From Branchipolynoe longqiensis (taxonomy: Eukaryota; Annelida; Polychaeta; Phyllodocida; Polynoidae): DNA of 64,000 nucleotides. Made by a program: the position numbers and the translations under genes. This document shows positions 10,350-25,300 of this stretch, one piece after another; position 1 is the first letter of the stretch, and each line of letters starts with the position of its first letter. The DNA lies in assembly GCA_030323885.1 (NCBI GenBank), contig CM059186.1:170423230-170487229 (forward strand). Reading direction: 5' to 3'. Below the pieces are notes generated by a model, which was given only the letters and a program-made list of their open reading frames with translations, searched no databases and was not told the origin of the DNA.

Positions 10350-13300
10350 CTGCGTTTATCATAGGAAATAACACAAACTTTCCTTCCAAATTTGGAGGAA
10401 AACCCCCCGAAAATGGCATGGGTATTTATGCCACATACCTCATGCCGCATGTGGAATCTTAGCTTAATTCCTGCAACGTGACCGCTAACAAGTAGGTCAG
10501 GTCAAAGGTCGTCTTTCTCTAATCTGATTGGTTGATTTTGTGTCGTTAATCATGACCAAACCGGTACAAGCGTCCACCCAATATCCCACTCAGTCACATT
10601 ATCCTGATTTTGAGCAAACCAGTATCTATGTTGCTCTATCCGAGCAAGTCATTGGTTTGACTCGGCTGGGATTCGAACTCCTGACCTTTTCCGAAAGGGA
10701 AGCCCACGCTCTACCGATTCGGCCATCGCGTCCGGTCTGTGTTCAGAGCAGACGACGGTCCTAACCAATGGGTGCGCAGTATTCAGGTCACGTGATCACA
10801 ACGTTGGTTCACACAACACTGGGTGGTGACTTGCAGTAATGGCGAATTCAGCTTTTGCGTTAAATCTGATTTACATGTAATTAGTTGATCAAATTGTCTA
10901 TTATTTCACCACCATTTAGAATTAAGCGATGATAAGTGTATATGTGAATATGTCCCGCCTTTCGTTTGTAATCATATTATTTATTTAACAAATTGGTTAA
11001 ACCTCGAAATATACACTAAATTTGAATTTCTTTAGACCTGGTTATATATAAATAAATAAATACAGTAAAACCTCCGTAACCGACCACCTCCACAGATCCG
11101 CCACTCCCCTATATGGATCGGTTTATTTGGGTCCCAACAATACCATTCTAACCATATTCTAACTCCCTAAACCGACCATCTCCCTAAATGGACCACTTAC
11201 ATTCGGTCCCAAGGTCGGTCGAATTAGAGAGGTTTTACTGTGTATATATATATATATGTGTATATGTATTTTATAATTTGCTGTATATTTCTAGAATTAA
11301 TCAATTTGTTGCATAACGTAACTACATACGCATTTTAATGTAACTACGAACGAATTGTAATATAACTATAACGAATTTATATTCATATGTATATATATTT
11401 ATGTATGTATATATATATTTATGTATATATATATGTATATGTATGTATGCATATGTATATATGTGTATATATACATATATATAATCATGATCACTTATAT
11501 AGCACATATATGTGCGCCTGTTCTGGAGTGTCTGCACGTGTATATAATATGATATATTATCGCTGGACTTCAGGTCTTTGTCTTATGCAGAAGTATAGAC
11601 AATTTCTTTCATGACGAAATATCTAGGGTTTATTTTTCAATGAATAAGGGCATTATGGTTATTTTTCAATGAATAGGGGCATTATCCCACTCCCCTTTTG
11701 TATGCCCTCAGGGTGCTGTCAGTATGCCCTCAGGCTTGACAGCAGATGACCTTTTGCTGTGGGGTGTATATACCCTAGAGAAATGCTATCTGACTTCCAA
11801 ACCCCGGGGCAAACACATGAGAACATGGTCTTATTGTAGACTACTTCACATTGACGTCACTTGACATTTACCCCACGAATATATGACTGTATATATATAT
11901 GCATATGTACTATATATGTACTATCTAATTTATTATGTGGATATAAATAATGGCAGTCCCTTAATGTTTTTCTCTAACCACCTTAACTTCCAATTTCCAT
12001 GTTATTCGCTGTGGAGCGGGCATTCTCTCCTTCCCGCCTCCTATACGCCGTGAGCCAACTGTCACTCTGCTCACTTTCAAAACTATATACACACACAGTA
12101 AAACCTTATTAACCGACCACCTCCACAGATCGCCCACTCCCTTATATCGATTTAGGTCGCAAACGTTCGTCCATACAACATTATAACCATTAAAAAAACT
12201 CCCTAAGCCAACCACCTCCCTAAATTGACCATTTAAAGTCGGTCCCATGGTCGGTCGATTTAGAAAGCTTTTACTGTATATATTTTTTGTAACAGAAATG
12301 AAAGCAGAAATACGTTGGGTATAATGCGATGATATAATCATTTCGATTATATGTCATATGGAAAAGTAACTTTTGGTTCCTGGATGAAAGTGGATCAAAG
12401 ATTCACCCCAGACCTACAGGAGCGGTGAATAACAACACATTAGAAAATGTGACGAAAGGCTGGGTAAATGAAATCGGCAAATAAATTCTTAATTTAAAAA
12501 GCAAAATATATTCTTTACAGACATCTTCATATTTACCCGCTACTTTTGATTTGAAAAATATAATAAAACACATCATTTAATAGACTTTGGAAGTCAAATC
12601 AGGAGCATTTTTGAATTTGCATTCTCTCTCATTTCATCAACTCTGTGCTGGTATAGATAAACACTGAATGGGGGAACCAGGAGCTCATCTTCTCTGGTTG
12701 TTTGTTACCCAACAGTTGTTGTCCCTTTTTCAAATGGGTTGTTCTTCACCCATACTCTGGGTAGGGGTGAATCTTTTATTTAGGATTTCGTGGATTTCAT
12801 CGATTTTGATATTAACCGATTGGTCGTAATGCGAAGCATTATGTTTGATGCGAGGAGAGGAAGAGACCCTCCCCCGCCCCGGGCTGTCGCGCTGCGCTCA
12901 CACCTCACCCGACGCCGCCGCGCGCCGCTCCCTCCCCCGCCCCCGTGTCACGCAGCGTTCGCGCCTCACCCGACGCCCGCTGCTCACCCTCACTCGCCCT
13001 CCCCCGGGCCGGCAGCATTCACACCTCACCTGCTGTCGCCCGTCCCCCCTTCCCTTATAAGGCCGCCCGCCGGCCTCCCTCAGGCACTCGCCTTCCTCAT
13101 ATTAACCGATTAACGTTAAACAAAATGCCATGGATTCGAAGATATGACACCAATTGAGTAATTCGAATCCCATTCATATATGACCTTAGATGTTGCGAGA
13201 ACATGAAACCCAAGGAAGAACCAGTTAGGTATGGGCGATAATATAGGCACAACAAGGACAGTTAAAATCTGACTTCTGGCATTTGGCGCGATTCCCCGAC

Positions 13301-16300
13301 AATGCTAATCCTATTGGGGAAAATCTGCATTTTCGTGGAAATTCGCTGTTGGTGTAATATAATAATTTCAGCTTGATTTACGTGATTTTTGCTGTGGACC
13401 ACTTTCATCCCTTGTTTTACAGCGATTGTAGTCAGTCTTATCAAATTAGAGATAAAGCTATTCAATCGTGAAAATCCAACGTTTCAGAAATACGTGTCAT
13501 TGCATGGTTTATAATATATTAATTCAATTATATAGGATTCAATATTAATAGGATATTAATTCAATTATATGAATTATATCAAATTTCAAGTATGGGACTT
13601 CTACGCAAATTTCATACAAAGTCCCTCAGTGTAGTTGGTTAATATTCCACGAGATAAAGATGGATTTGCTAATTATAGCATTGCGTCGAGAGATATGTGT
13701 AATTCGCTAACTAGAGTAGTTATTCTATAGTCACATGACACACGATGTGACGTCATACACTGGCTTTAAGACTTGCACTGCGTGAGTTGATACTCAGGAG
13801 AAAGCCTAAGAAGCTTGCAAATGTCTCATCTCAGATATGTTAGTTTTGGTGTTAAAATTGCATTGTCCGATGGTTTTGAATTTCTGTATTTTTTCTGAGA
13901 TAAATATATTAGATCAATCACTTTACATTAATTCAAAGTTACTTTTATTTTAAATGGTAAACCTTTGAGATATTTTGAGTGCAAACATAGAAAATTAGTT
14001 TTGGCAAGCTTGCCAAAACTCTGACACCATAGACTTCTGCAGTAACAGGTTCTGTTAAATTGACTCAGTATTGCCTTCTATGCAGAAACAAATGCTTAAT
14101 AAGTGCATCAGTATCTAAGTTAGATATGTAAAATCAAATCTAGATAATTGGTTTGGTTTTGAAAATTTGATATTTCATCGGACTATGCAGCTTTAAGCCA
14201 ATCTAATTATGATATAATTAAAGGTGCATAGTCCGATGGTTTCGATGTCAATTTCTGAGATAACTGCAGTAGGTTTGTCGTTGCAATCTACATTACTTTA
14301 GATTAAATTAACTTTGATTTCAAATGTCTAACTTTGGACATATTTGAAGTGCAACCTTGCAAAATTAATTTTGGCAAGCAAGCCAAAACTCTTGACACCA
14401 TAGGCTTCTACAGTAACGAGTTCTATTAAATTGCCGTAATATTCCCTTCTGTGTGGTGACACATGTTATAAGTGCACCAGTATCTCTAAATTCGATATGT
14501 AGAATCAAATCTAGATAATTGTTTTGGTTTTGAGAATTTGATGTTTTCATCAGACTATGCAGCTTTAGAGTTCGCTAAAACACATATATGACAAGAAAAT
14601 TAAAAAAAATTAACATAGACTACTAACAAAACCAACCAACTATCTATCTGCTACTGAAACGCAGGCAATCAAATACCTTATCAGCAGCTACTGTGTGATA
14701 AGACAACACCAACACTACAGCTGGCCAGCATTGAAAACAAGCCTGAATACCCAGGCTTATATGCTATGGACAGTATAAATACAGCCTCAATAAAGAAAAT
14801 TAAAAAAAATTCCACAGTACTAATATGGAAGGAGCAGGTCTATGGTAAACTATATAGTAGGTCTATGGTAAACTATATTATAGTAGGTCTACAGTAAACT
14901 ATATATATATATATGTCTATGGTAATCTATATATAGTAGCTCTATGGTCAACTATGTAGGCCTATGCATTTTATTATACCCTTATGTGGTCCATTTAGGG
15001 AGGTGGTCGGTTTAGAGAGTTAGAATATCCTTACAATGGTATTGTTGGGACCCAAATAAAGCGATCGATATAGGGGAGTGGTCGATCTGTGGAGGGGTTT
15101 TACTGCATATATATATAATTGGTCTATGGTAAACCGTATATAGGAGGTCTATGGTAAAATATATTATAGGTCTATAGTAAACTATATATATAGTATGTCT
15201 ATGGTAATCTATGTGCAGTAGCCTATGCATTTTATTATATAGCTATGTATATATAATATGTCTCTGGTAAACTATATACACATTTGATCTATGGTAAACT
15301 GTATATAGGAGGTCTATGGTAAACTATATATAAATGTATATAATAGGGCAACGGAAAATGATGTCTATCATTTATAACAGACCTATTATGTATATTATTA
15401 ATTGGTCTATGGTAAAATGTATAGTAAGCATGAACAACTATTTATGCGCTTTATCATAGGCATACTATGTATATATAACAGGTATATGGTAAATTATATA
15501 TAGTGAGTCATTGGTAAATTGTGTATAGGAAGTCTATGGTAAACTATATATAATAAGTCTATGGTAACCTATATATATTAAGTCTATGATAAACTATATA
15601 TAGTAAGTCTATGGTAATCTCTCTCTATGTATGTGGTGTATATAATCATTATGCGAGTATATAGGCACGGAAGGTAATTATTATTATTCATTATCTACCT
15701 ACCACTATTCTCGATGTATTCACTCCTTATCCTACATCCTGGTACTAGTGGCGCCACCTTCGGCCCCGACCCTAACTACGGGCGCTCCCATTGTCATTTG
15801 CGCCTGAGAATATAGTAAATCTATGCTAAGCTGTATATATAATAGGTCTGCTAACCTATATATTACAACTATGTTAAGTTTTATATATATAGTTTACCAC
15901 ATAGCTACTCGCATATCTGTATGTGTATATATGGCATAATTAGCAGAATGTGCAAATTTAAAATTGAATTCCTATGATTATTCATTAACCTCATGTTCTG
16001 ACTATTTACCACTGCTATCACATTTATAGCATAGATTTACCAAATATCAAAAACTTGTTTTCTTTTAGACAGTTGCACTTAATTAATCGTTGCCTTTGTG
16101 GTCGGGCCCTCCCTCCCTCCTGTGTTCTCAGGCTAGGTGCTCGTTTCTGTTTGACTTGTTCACAAGATGAGATAACTACACGTAAGATGTCCACTACCTT
16201 TCCCCAGAGACACATATAAGAAACATTAGGATATAATATCAATTTTCTATGCTAATGGCTTTAGACTGATAAGGTTTCACTGCTCTTGTAGCCTCTCCCA

Positions 16301-19300
16301 TGTGATTGCTGATAACCATGACATGTAAAGCAATATAATATCATGTTCAAAGTTCTACTTCCATCCATGTATATTTTGTTTCAGAAATACTTGTCATTTA
16401 GTTTGATTGACATTATCACTATTTACCAAGTAAACAAGTATATATGTTTTAACAATCAAAACAATGTTAATGTAAAGTAAAACAAATATATATGGAGCTA
16501 ATGCTGACGTATCAACAATTGAGTAATTTGAAGCTTTGGTTTTGTTGGGCAGTTCGAAACTAGGAAAATAGTCGAAACCTGTGCGAGTCACATCAATGTC
16601 TTAACAATGTATACTTGTCAGTACCTAGCTTGGCGCTCGGCATTAATAGGATAGGGGAAGGTACAGTGGAATGAGGAAGACCAATTTTCCGTGATTGAAA
16701 TTTTCCCTGCTTAATCAACTTATGTAACCCACCCCAATATAATGTGATTATTCTCCGGTGACTTGTGTTGTATATCTTAATATGCCAATATTATTACACT
16801 CGGAGCGGTGCTACTCGGGCTGGTTCCGTGAGTCGCCACTACCCAGAACCAGCGCCCCTTCCTTCTAGTTCCGCCCACCTCCGCTGGACTGGGGGGGCGC
16901 CACCTGTCACTTCTCCGACTGCTGCTGCCGCGACTGCCTGAGTTTTACTACTATCTCGACTTCAAACAAATGGCCAGCATCAGGTTGGTCTACTGTTGGC
17001 TTTGAGGTGAGGAGAACTTTCCCCAAACCAAATCCGACCGCGTATGAAAAGGGCCATCCCATAATTTATGCGCGCTCGCATTCAGATGCTAAAGCTGCAT
17101 AGTCCGATGAAAGTTAACAATTTTCAAAACCAAAAACACTGACCTAGATTTGATTCTACTTATGTAACTTAGATACTTGTGCGCTGATTAAGCATTTTGC
17201 TGCATAGAAGGGAATATATCACGGCAATTCAATAGAACCTGTTACTGCTGAAGTGCCTTGGCAGCAAAGCGCAAATATTAAAGCATGTTTGCACTTTCAA
17301 TATCTCCAAAATTAGGCATTTAATTTTAAAGTTACTTCACGCCGAAGTAAGTTAGATAATAGTGCTGAACCTAATATATTCATCTTTAAAAAAACACAGC
17401 AACTCATAATCATCGGATTATGCAACTTTAAGGGCAATCTGGGAGTGAAATGAATAAAAAAGAGTTGACTAAGTTCAACTGTGCGAAGTGATTGTTTTCA
17501 AACTTATGTAGACGTGCATTACATGATATACTACACGTTATAGCATTGTCAGAGGGCGGACGTAGGGATGTCCACCTTCATGGTGTACAGTAAGCATTTT
17601 GGTGTGTATATTATTCTCAGATTGATGGAGCAGTATTACATTCCAATGCTTGCACAGGTTCCTTTCCAGATAGACTAGATTTCCTTTGGAACTATTTTTA
17701 ACAGAATCTTTCATGATTATTTCACAGTTATACGGTGCTACAGCATAATGTTATAGACATTTTAAATTTGAAGATGTTTATTGGACTCAGATCTAACTGA
17801 TTGCTGACTCTGATACATGTCCGTTCAGTGCTTGTAGGCATCTTGTAATAACCAACCATGTAAATTTGATTAATAAAAGGAATGCTTTCGTCGTCCTTCC
17901 CGTCAATTGCATCAGTTGTTTGTCGTGTTGCTGTTGATACCAGGCGCGGTACCCGAAGCGATAGAGCGCCGGCCTCGAGTGCGGAAGACCAGGAGTTTGG
18001 TTTCCAGTTGAGTCAACCCAATGACTTATAAAAAGTGATGCTTGTCGATTCATAGCCTGGCGCTCGGCATTAACAGGATAGGGCATGGGCTGGTTAGCTC
18101 AGCGTTAGGATACTGTGAGTGGGTGAGATATCGGGTCATGGTGCTGGCAGCATGATTTCCCAGTGAGGCAGCACTATTAAAGTTACATAGTTTGATAAAA
18201 GCATCACATTTTCGAAAGGAAAATACTTATCTAGATTTGAACCCGCTTATGCAACTTAGATACTGGTGCACTTGTTAAGTATTTGTTGCTGCATAGAACG
18301 GCATACTACTGTGTCAATTTCATAGAACCTGTTACTATTGAAGGCTATGGGATGAGAGTTTTGGCAAGCATGCCAAAATTGATTTAGCATGTTTACACTT
18401 CAAATATCTCTGAAGTTAACTATTTCAAATCAAAGTTACTTGAAGCTCGTGTAAGAGAGATTCTAACGATCAACCGAATATATTTATCTCAGAAAATGAT
18501 AGAAACTCAAAACCATCGGACTATGCAACTTTAAGTCGCCACGAGTGTGCAATATCACAAGTTGGGACCCGTCCTGAGATGACCTTAGATGTTGCCAGGA
18601 CATAAAACAACCAACCAACCATTGCTGTAAATTAAATTAATACCGGTGTGGCGTGCTCAGCCGTGTCCCGTGCTCAGCCGTGTGATTAGACTCAAACTCA
18701 AGGTATTGTCAATGGTCGTGAGTAATCTTCAGACAGAAAATACAGAACAAGTGAAATATCTCTAAAACCACACCACCTATTAACAAATCGCTTGTTACAC
18801 ATATACAAAACATCTTCACCAAAAAGATTATATTAAATTTATGAGGTTAGGGTCCTTGATTTCTATTAATTTTGATTAAAACTAATGTTTTGCACTGCAT
18901 GTACCATCAAACTCAAGGCATTGTCAATGGTGGTGAGCAATCTTCATACAGAAAATCCAGGAAAAGTGAAATATCTCTAAAACCACACCACCTAGAAACA
19001 AATCGCTTGGTACACATATAGAAAACATCTTTACCCAAAACATTATATTAAATTGATAAGGTTAGTGACTACCGACCATTGACAATGCCTTGAGTTTGAC
19101 GGTACGCGCACGGGTGAGCACGGTACACGGCTGAGCACGCCACACCGGGTAGAATTTATAATTTATTTTAGAAACACAATTAAAACAAAATATTGTTTTT
19201 TTTTCTTACTTTAGTTACTTTAAATTGAACGACCCCCCCCCCCCCCCACGAATAGACATTAACCAGTTGTGGTTAATTCGTCTCCTTAGAAACCAGGTCT

Positions 19301-22300
19301 TGCTCACACGGCTTACCGAGTGGATAACTTCTGCCTCCGTGGTAAATCAAATCCAGCTGAAATAAAAGAAAAAGAAGCAAGCATAAAGGTTGAAGTAATG
19401 TTTACCGCAACGGTCAAAGACTTTGTGCTAATGTTGAAGAAATCACATTATAGCTGCTTAATTTGATGACAAAGGTTTGCAGACAAACTTCTCACCTCAA
19501 ATTCCATAGAACAATCCTGGATGCTGATAGCCTTATTAAACCTTATTGCTGCGTAGAAGACAAGTAAGTCGTTGTGTTCTCTGTGGTGGAGTGGTTAGAG
19601 TGTCTGACTTTTTTCTAGGTCAGACTCCTAATTCGAAGATCAGTTGTTTGATTCCCCGTGCCCACCTCTGCCAATTTTGATTTCCACTGCTGTGCATAAC
19701 TTATAGCGTCATCAAAGGCCAGTTGCTCTGGTAATTTTGACATTTATTTGGTAGGAAACCCACTGCAGCCACATCGGCTACTCTTTCCGATAAGCAGCAA
19801 GGGGTCTTTTATATGCACTTTCCCACAGACATACCATCCCATACCACAGCCTTTGATGAACCAGTTGTGGACCACTGGTTGGAACGGAAGCCGCTCAAAG
19901 ATATATATCAATATGCATGAACATGTATATATGTACGCATGTTAATGTATATATATGTACGTGAATGTATTTGTATATATATACTAATGATTTTACACTT
20001 TGCTGTATTTACACTTTGCCTACCCACCTGTATGAACTCCTTGTGACTTAACTTCTTGTCCCTTTTCTTGGTGGTTGGAGACACTGCAGAATAAATTCAC
20101 ACTCTTATCGCTGCCACACGTATGTTGAGTTTGAGTTTTTTTAGTTTAATTTAACAACAGGCATGTAGTAAGGTGACTGTATGGCCTCCCCAAGGGATGG
20201 TCTTCCAGCCGAGGAACTGTTTCATTAAATTAAAATTTCATTAATACGACCTTGGATGTTGACAGGTGGTAATACCACAACAAACTATATCATCTACTAG
20301 CAATGTCAGCTGGCGCCCACAGGAAATCTTAGTGTATTCTTTTGTCTGTGCATTAACAGCAATTACAGTCTGATTACATAGTGTTCATGCATTTCCCTTG
20401 TTTAAGTTATTTATACATTAACAGGCAACAGGAGTTGAGGTGAGTTTGATTTAACCACAAGCATGCAGTAACGTCACTGTATGGCTTCCGCAAGGGCTGC
20501 TCTTCCAGCCAAGCAACCAATGTTAGATTAAATTTAAGTGTTGCCATTCTGGGGAGGGCATGCTAACCACTACACCATCTAGGCTCCCTGATGTAATCAC
20601 CCTATCCCTGCCTACGTATCTATGTAGCTCCTTATCTGAGAGGTCAGTGTATACGACTACACTACCTAGGTCCCCACTGACACTCAGTCCCCACTGACAC
20701 TCAAACACATTTTACACATTTTACTAAGTTGCGTTGATTTGTTGGCCCTGCGCCAACGGTTCTACACTGCAGACAGTATGCATGACCTTTTTACTAAGGT
20801 AAAACAGGAAAACATTTTAGCCTTTTTGAGGGCAGCTGGACTGTACCACCTTATATAGTTTACTAAATGGATTCTATCAATTATTAATAAAACTTTTCTT
20901 TTTCTATGGGAATTTGTTTCCCTTGACCACAAATATATGATTGTGAGCTTTCTAATTTAATTAGTGTCTATTGGCACATAATTGATTGTCTGCTTTTACA
21001 TGTAAAAGCGATGGTTTGAACAAAAAACAAACATTTCTCACGTGAATATGGCCTATGCTGCCGACACGGCATAAAGCAACCACCAATCAATCAATCAATC
21101 AACCTAGGCCCCCTGATGCAATTACCCTGTCCACACCTACCTGTCAATATGGCTCCTTGCCTGAGAGGTCAGTGTATACGACTACACTACCTAGGGCCCC
21201 TGATGCAATTACCTTGCCCACACCTACCTGTCAATGTGGCTCCTTGCCTGAGAGGTCAGTGTAGACTACTACACCACCTAGGCTCCCTGATGCAATCACC
21301 CTATTCATGCTTACCCGTCAATGTGGCTCCTTGCCTGAGAGCTCAGTGCAGACTCCTACACCACCTAGGCTCCCTGATGCAATCACCCTATTCACGCCTA
21401 CCTGTCTATATAGCTCCTTGCCTGAGAGCTCAGTGCATACTACTACACCACCTAGGCTCCCTGATGCAATCACCCTGTTCAAGCCTACCCGTCTATGTAG
21501 CTCCTTGCCTGAGAGCTCAGTGCAGACTACTACACTACCGAGGCCCCCTGATGCAATCACCCTATCCACCTGAGAGGTCAGTAGTACTACAGTAGTTTCG
21601 TCTTACCACAGTTGAGGTCGTCGAAGACTTCTTCCCAGTGGGTGATGTTCAGGAAGCCCCGTCCTTCGTAATCCAACTTCTTGAAGAGTTTTGAGCCATA
21701 GCTGAACTTCTCATATCCGCCTGTCTGCAAGAATCTGCCCATCTCCGACCTCCTCACGTGTCCGTCACCTGACAGTATGCATGCGTCACTGTTAAAATGC
21801 GCTTTTAAAGCGGCGCTGTCCGATAAGTTCAGCAGCTATGTGACAAAGCCAGCAGCTACCCTACAAGGTCAGCACTTACCCAACAAGGTCAGGAGCTACC
21901 CTCTAAGATCAGCAGGTACCCAACAAGGTCAGCAGCTACGCTACAAGGTCAGAAACTACCATACGAGGTCATCAGTTACCTAACAACGTCAGCAGCTACC
22001 CTATGATGTCAAGTGCTACCCTACAAGATCAGGAGCTACCCTACAATGTCAGTAGCTGCCTACAAGGTCACTAGTTACCCCAACTACCTTACAAGTTCAC
22101 GAGCTACCTTACAAGGCCAGCAGCTACCCTACAAGTTCAGCAGTTACCTTACAAGGTCAGCAGCTATCCTACAAGGTCAGCAGCTACTTTACAAGGTCAC
22201 CAACTACCCTACAAGGTCACCAGCTACCATACAAGGTCACCAGCTACCCTACAAGATCACCAACAATCCTCCAAGGTCACCAGCTGCTCTACAAGGGCAT

Positions 22301-25300
22301 CGATTACCCTACACAGGTAGCAGCTACCCTACAAGGGCAGCAGCTACCCTAGAAAGTCACCAGCTACCGTCCAAGGTCACAACTGCCATCCTTCCTGAAC
22401 TACCAGCAGAACTCAGCACATATTTCACATGTGATCTGACATTTCCTGCTTAATCAAATTTGATGATAATTTTGTTTGATATTCGAGCAATACATTTAAC
22501 GAAAATAGACGAGTTAATAATTCCAGCAGAATGGTGCATTGTGGGATGCGGAAAAGCAAAACAAACCTCGCGCGAAGCACATAGCGATATATTGAATGGT
22601 AGACTTATTTGTCTCTCTTTTTTTTTTGGTACATTAGTTGTCCCAGTCACAGACGACTGGTCTTCCCCACTCCACTGCTGGTCGATAGAAAGCCCGAGCC
22701 TACACTTTTACCGACCCAAGGGATTTTTAACCTCCCACAACACATAGACATGATATGAGAGCAACCGGCCTTTGATGACGCTGTAAGTTATACACGGCGG
22801 GGGAAATCCAAATTGGCAGAGCTGGGGGCATGGGGAATCGAACCGCCGACCCTCAGCTAGGAGTCTGACCTAGAAAAAAGTCAGACACTCTAACCACTCC
22901 GCCACAGAGAACACCACACACAAAAAAAATGGAACGCCACATGGCACATGTTGAAGCAATGAGTGCAGCTATGGAATCTGTTAGTTTCAGCTCATTTCAG
23001 CTAATGTTTGAAATATAGAATACCAATTAAAATATATATATTTAATAAATTAAGATGTGAATCTTTTATCTAGCATTGCTTTTATATCGGACTAATCGGC
23101 ACATCTTATAGTATATACTTTCAGCATTTCGATCTAGACAAATCTGGTCACTCAGACTAGTGTTAGAACTATAGCCGGAGTTACTTTTAGTTATTGTATT
23201 CATGTTTTTATTTATATCCTATGGTTATTTTTGTTGTTGTAAATATAGTTTATTCATTGAATAAAGTCTTTTGTCAGGGCCGTTGTGCTGGTCTTCCAGC
23301 CATGTGACAATGCCGTTATGTATAATATATGTATATGTAGTCTGATATTGTCATCAGCAGCTAGCTCAAGTCAGCTGAAATAACAATATTAATCATTCCC
23401 AGACTTACATATGGAATAGTTTGACAATTCACATATACAAATAGTAGTTATATGTTGTATACATACATACATACATACTTAGATATGCACATGTGTATTG
23501 ATGAGACCTTTACATTACAGAGTGGTTAGGTGCATAGTTTCCCTTCGCAGGTTTGTGTGCCTACTATGTTGTGAATTGCATAATTATCATGTTGTTGGAG
23601 ATATGATTTTGACATGGAGTGTTAGTAGAATGGTTTGTTTATTCTGTTAGATGGAGTGTGGTTAGCTTGTAAGGTTATGCTTAAAAGGTTGGGCAAATCA
23701 TTTTTAAGATGGATAACTTGGTTTGTTGGCAGCAGGTAAGGGAGCGCGCAAGTATGGAAGGAAGATGGTGTGGTGGGGTTAATAACATCCGTAGGGCTAG
23801 GAAATGTATAGGGTTAATCAGACATTGGTTATATATTTCTTTGAAACAAGTTTCTGTTGACATATTTGACATTTTAAAATTTAGAACAAGAATTTAAAAT
23901 GGTGATGTGAACATCAGCCCAAGTAAAGCGACTAATTGTTTTGTGCGGAATTGGATGCTTCTTAACTGAAAATGCTTAATTATGAATAGTTGTGTCTTAA
24001 GTATATTCGTTATATTATTATATTGCATGAGTGAATCCATGTTTATGCCAAATTGTTCTGTATTTCTATTAATTTGGAATAAAATCGAAGTTCTGCACGG
24101 CGCGTATTGACAAGCTCAATGGCGGTGCACATTTATTTTGCTTTAAAGGCCGTTTTAAGCGAATGCGCAGTCGGATTTATAAACCCGTCTATTTATGACA
24201 TTGTCTCTGAAGTGTCATTCACTGACCATTGGAGTCTATGTCGCCGTGGAGCTGGAAGAATACTTTCTTTTGCAGCTGAGTTTTAAATACTTGGTTCTTG
24301 GTCCCAGTCTTCTCGACGAACAGCATAGACATGGGCAGACTTCGGAAGACGAACTGTACAGGGAGAAAACAATTCAAACATGTGACGTTAAAGTTGCATA
24401 GTCCAATGGTTTTGAGTTTCTGTCAATTTCTGAGATAAATACATTAGTTTGATCATTATAATGTACCTTACTTTACTTTGAAGTAGTTTTTATTTTAAAT
24501 GGCTAACTTTCAAGATATTTAAAGTGTGAACATGGGAAATTAATTCGCTACACTCGGCTGCGGAAAGAACAGAAAGAAAGACATAGAGGCAAAAGTGATT
24601 TCAGTAGATTTAATAAAACAAGTCAGGAACCAATGGAGGTCTATCAAACAGTATCGTGGGCAACCAGGGCCAGAATCAGGCGCTGACTGGAATGCGCTAC
24701 CAGACAACAGTTCATGAATCAGGGTAATGTACAGGTACATGAAGATCAGCGCTCACCCCCCAGAAAGTGGGTGGGAGGATGGGGAAATCGAAGTGCACAG
24801 TAGGCATGTCGAAAGCAGAGTGACTACAGTTGGAAAGAGGCAAGCGAGGAAAGCTAAGAATAGACCAGCTTCATGCGCAAATTACCCATGTTAGCCTCGG
24901 GCCAACATGCACAATTTTAAAACTCTGACACCATAGATTATTAATACGCCGTAGTAAGAAAGGAACAAGACATTATACATATATACAGTTGGATGAGTTA
25001 TACCTCTGGCTGGTACCTCTAAAGGCCCCTCCGTTTATTCCTGAAGCAAATTTTCCTGCCGAATGAATGCAAATGCAAAGTCGCGCAGACGCACAAGGCC
25101 CGCGTTGCGCTGCCGGCGCCGGTTAGGCGCTGCCCAGGAGCATCAAAGCAGCACCAGGCTGCACACAACATCAAAGCAGCTCAGTGCTGCCCAAACACGG
25201 CGGCTTCAACGTCCCACCGGACCGTTTCACCAAGGAATAGACTAGCCTCAGCTTTAATAATATTTGCATAACATGTTACACTCTACATTATTAATACGCC

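Larger units (their letters stand above)
22508..24189 (+). mobile_element. TA-flanked MITE, copy 2, with two insertions
   Basis: Ends GACGAGTTAATAATTCC and (other strand) GACGGGTTTATAAATCC are inverted, each next to TA. Interrupted by a SINE (22660-22915) and by a polyA-tailed retroelement piece (about 23228-23800). Confidence 0.75.

Noticed and set aside
25063..25245. Frame of 60 codons repeated at 29674-29934
   Set aside because: It is the A repeat of the Ngaro element, so the duplicate frame follows from the repeat and not from a gene.
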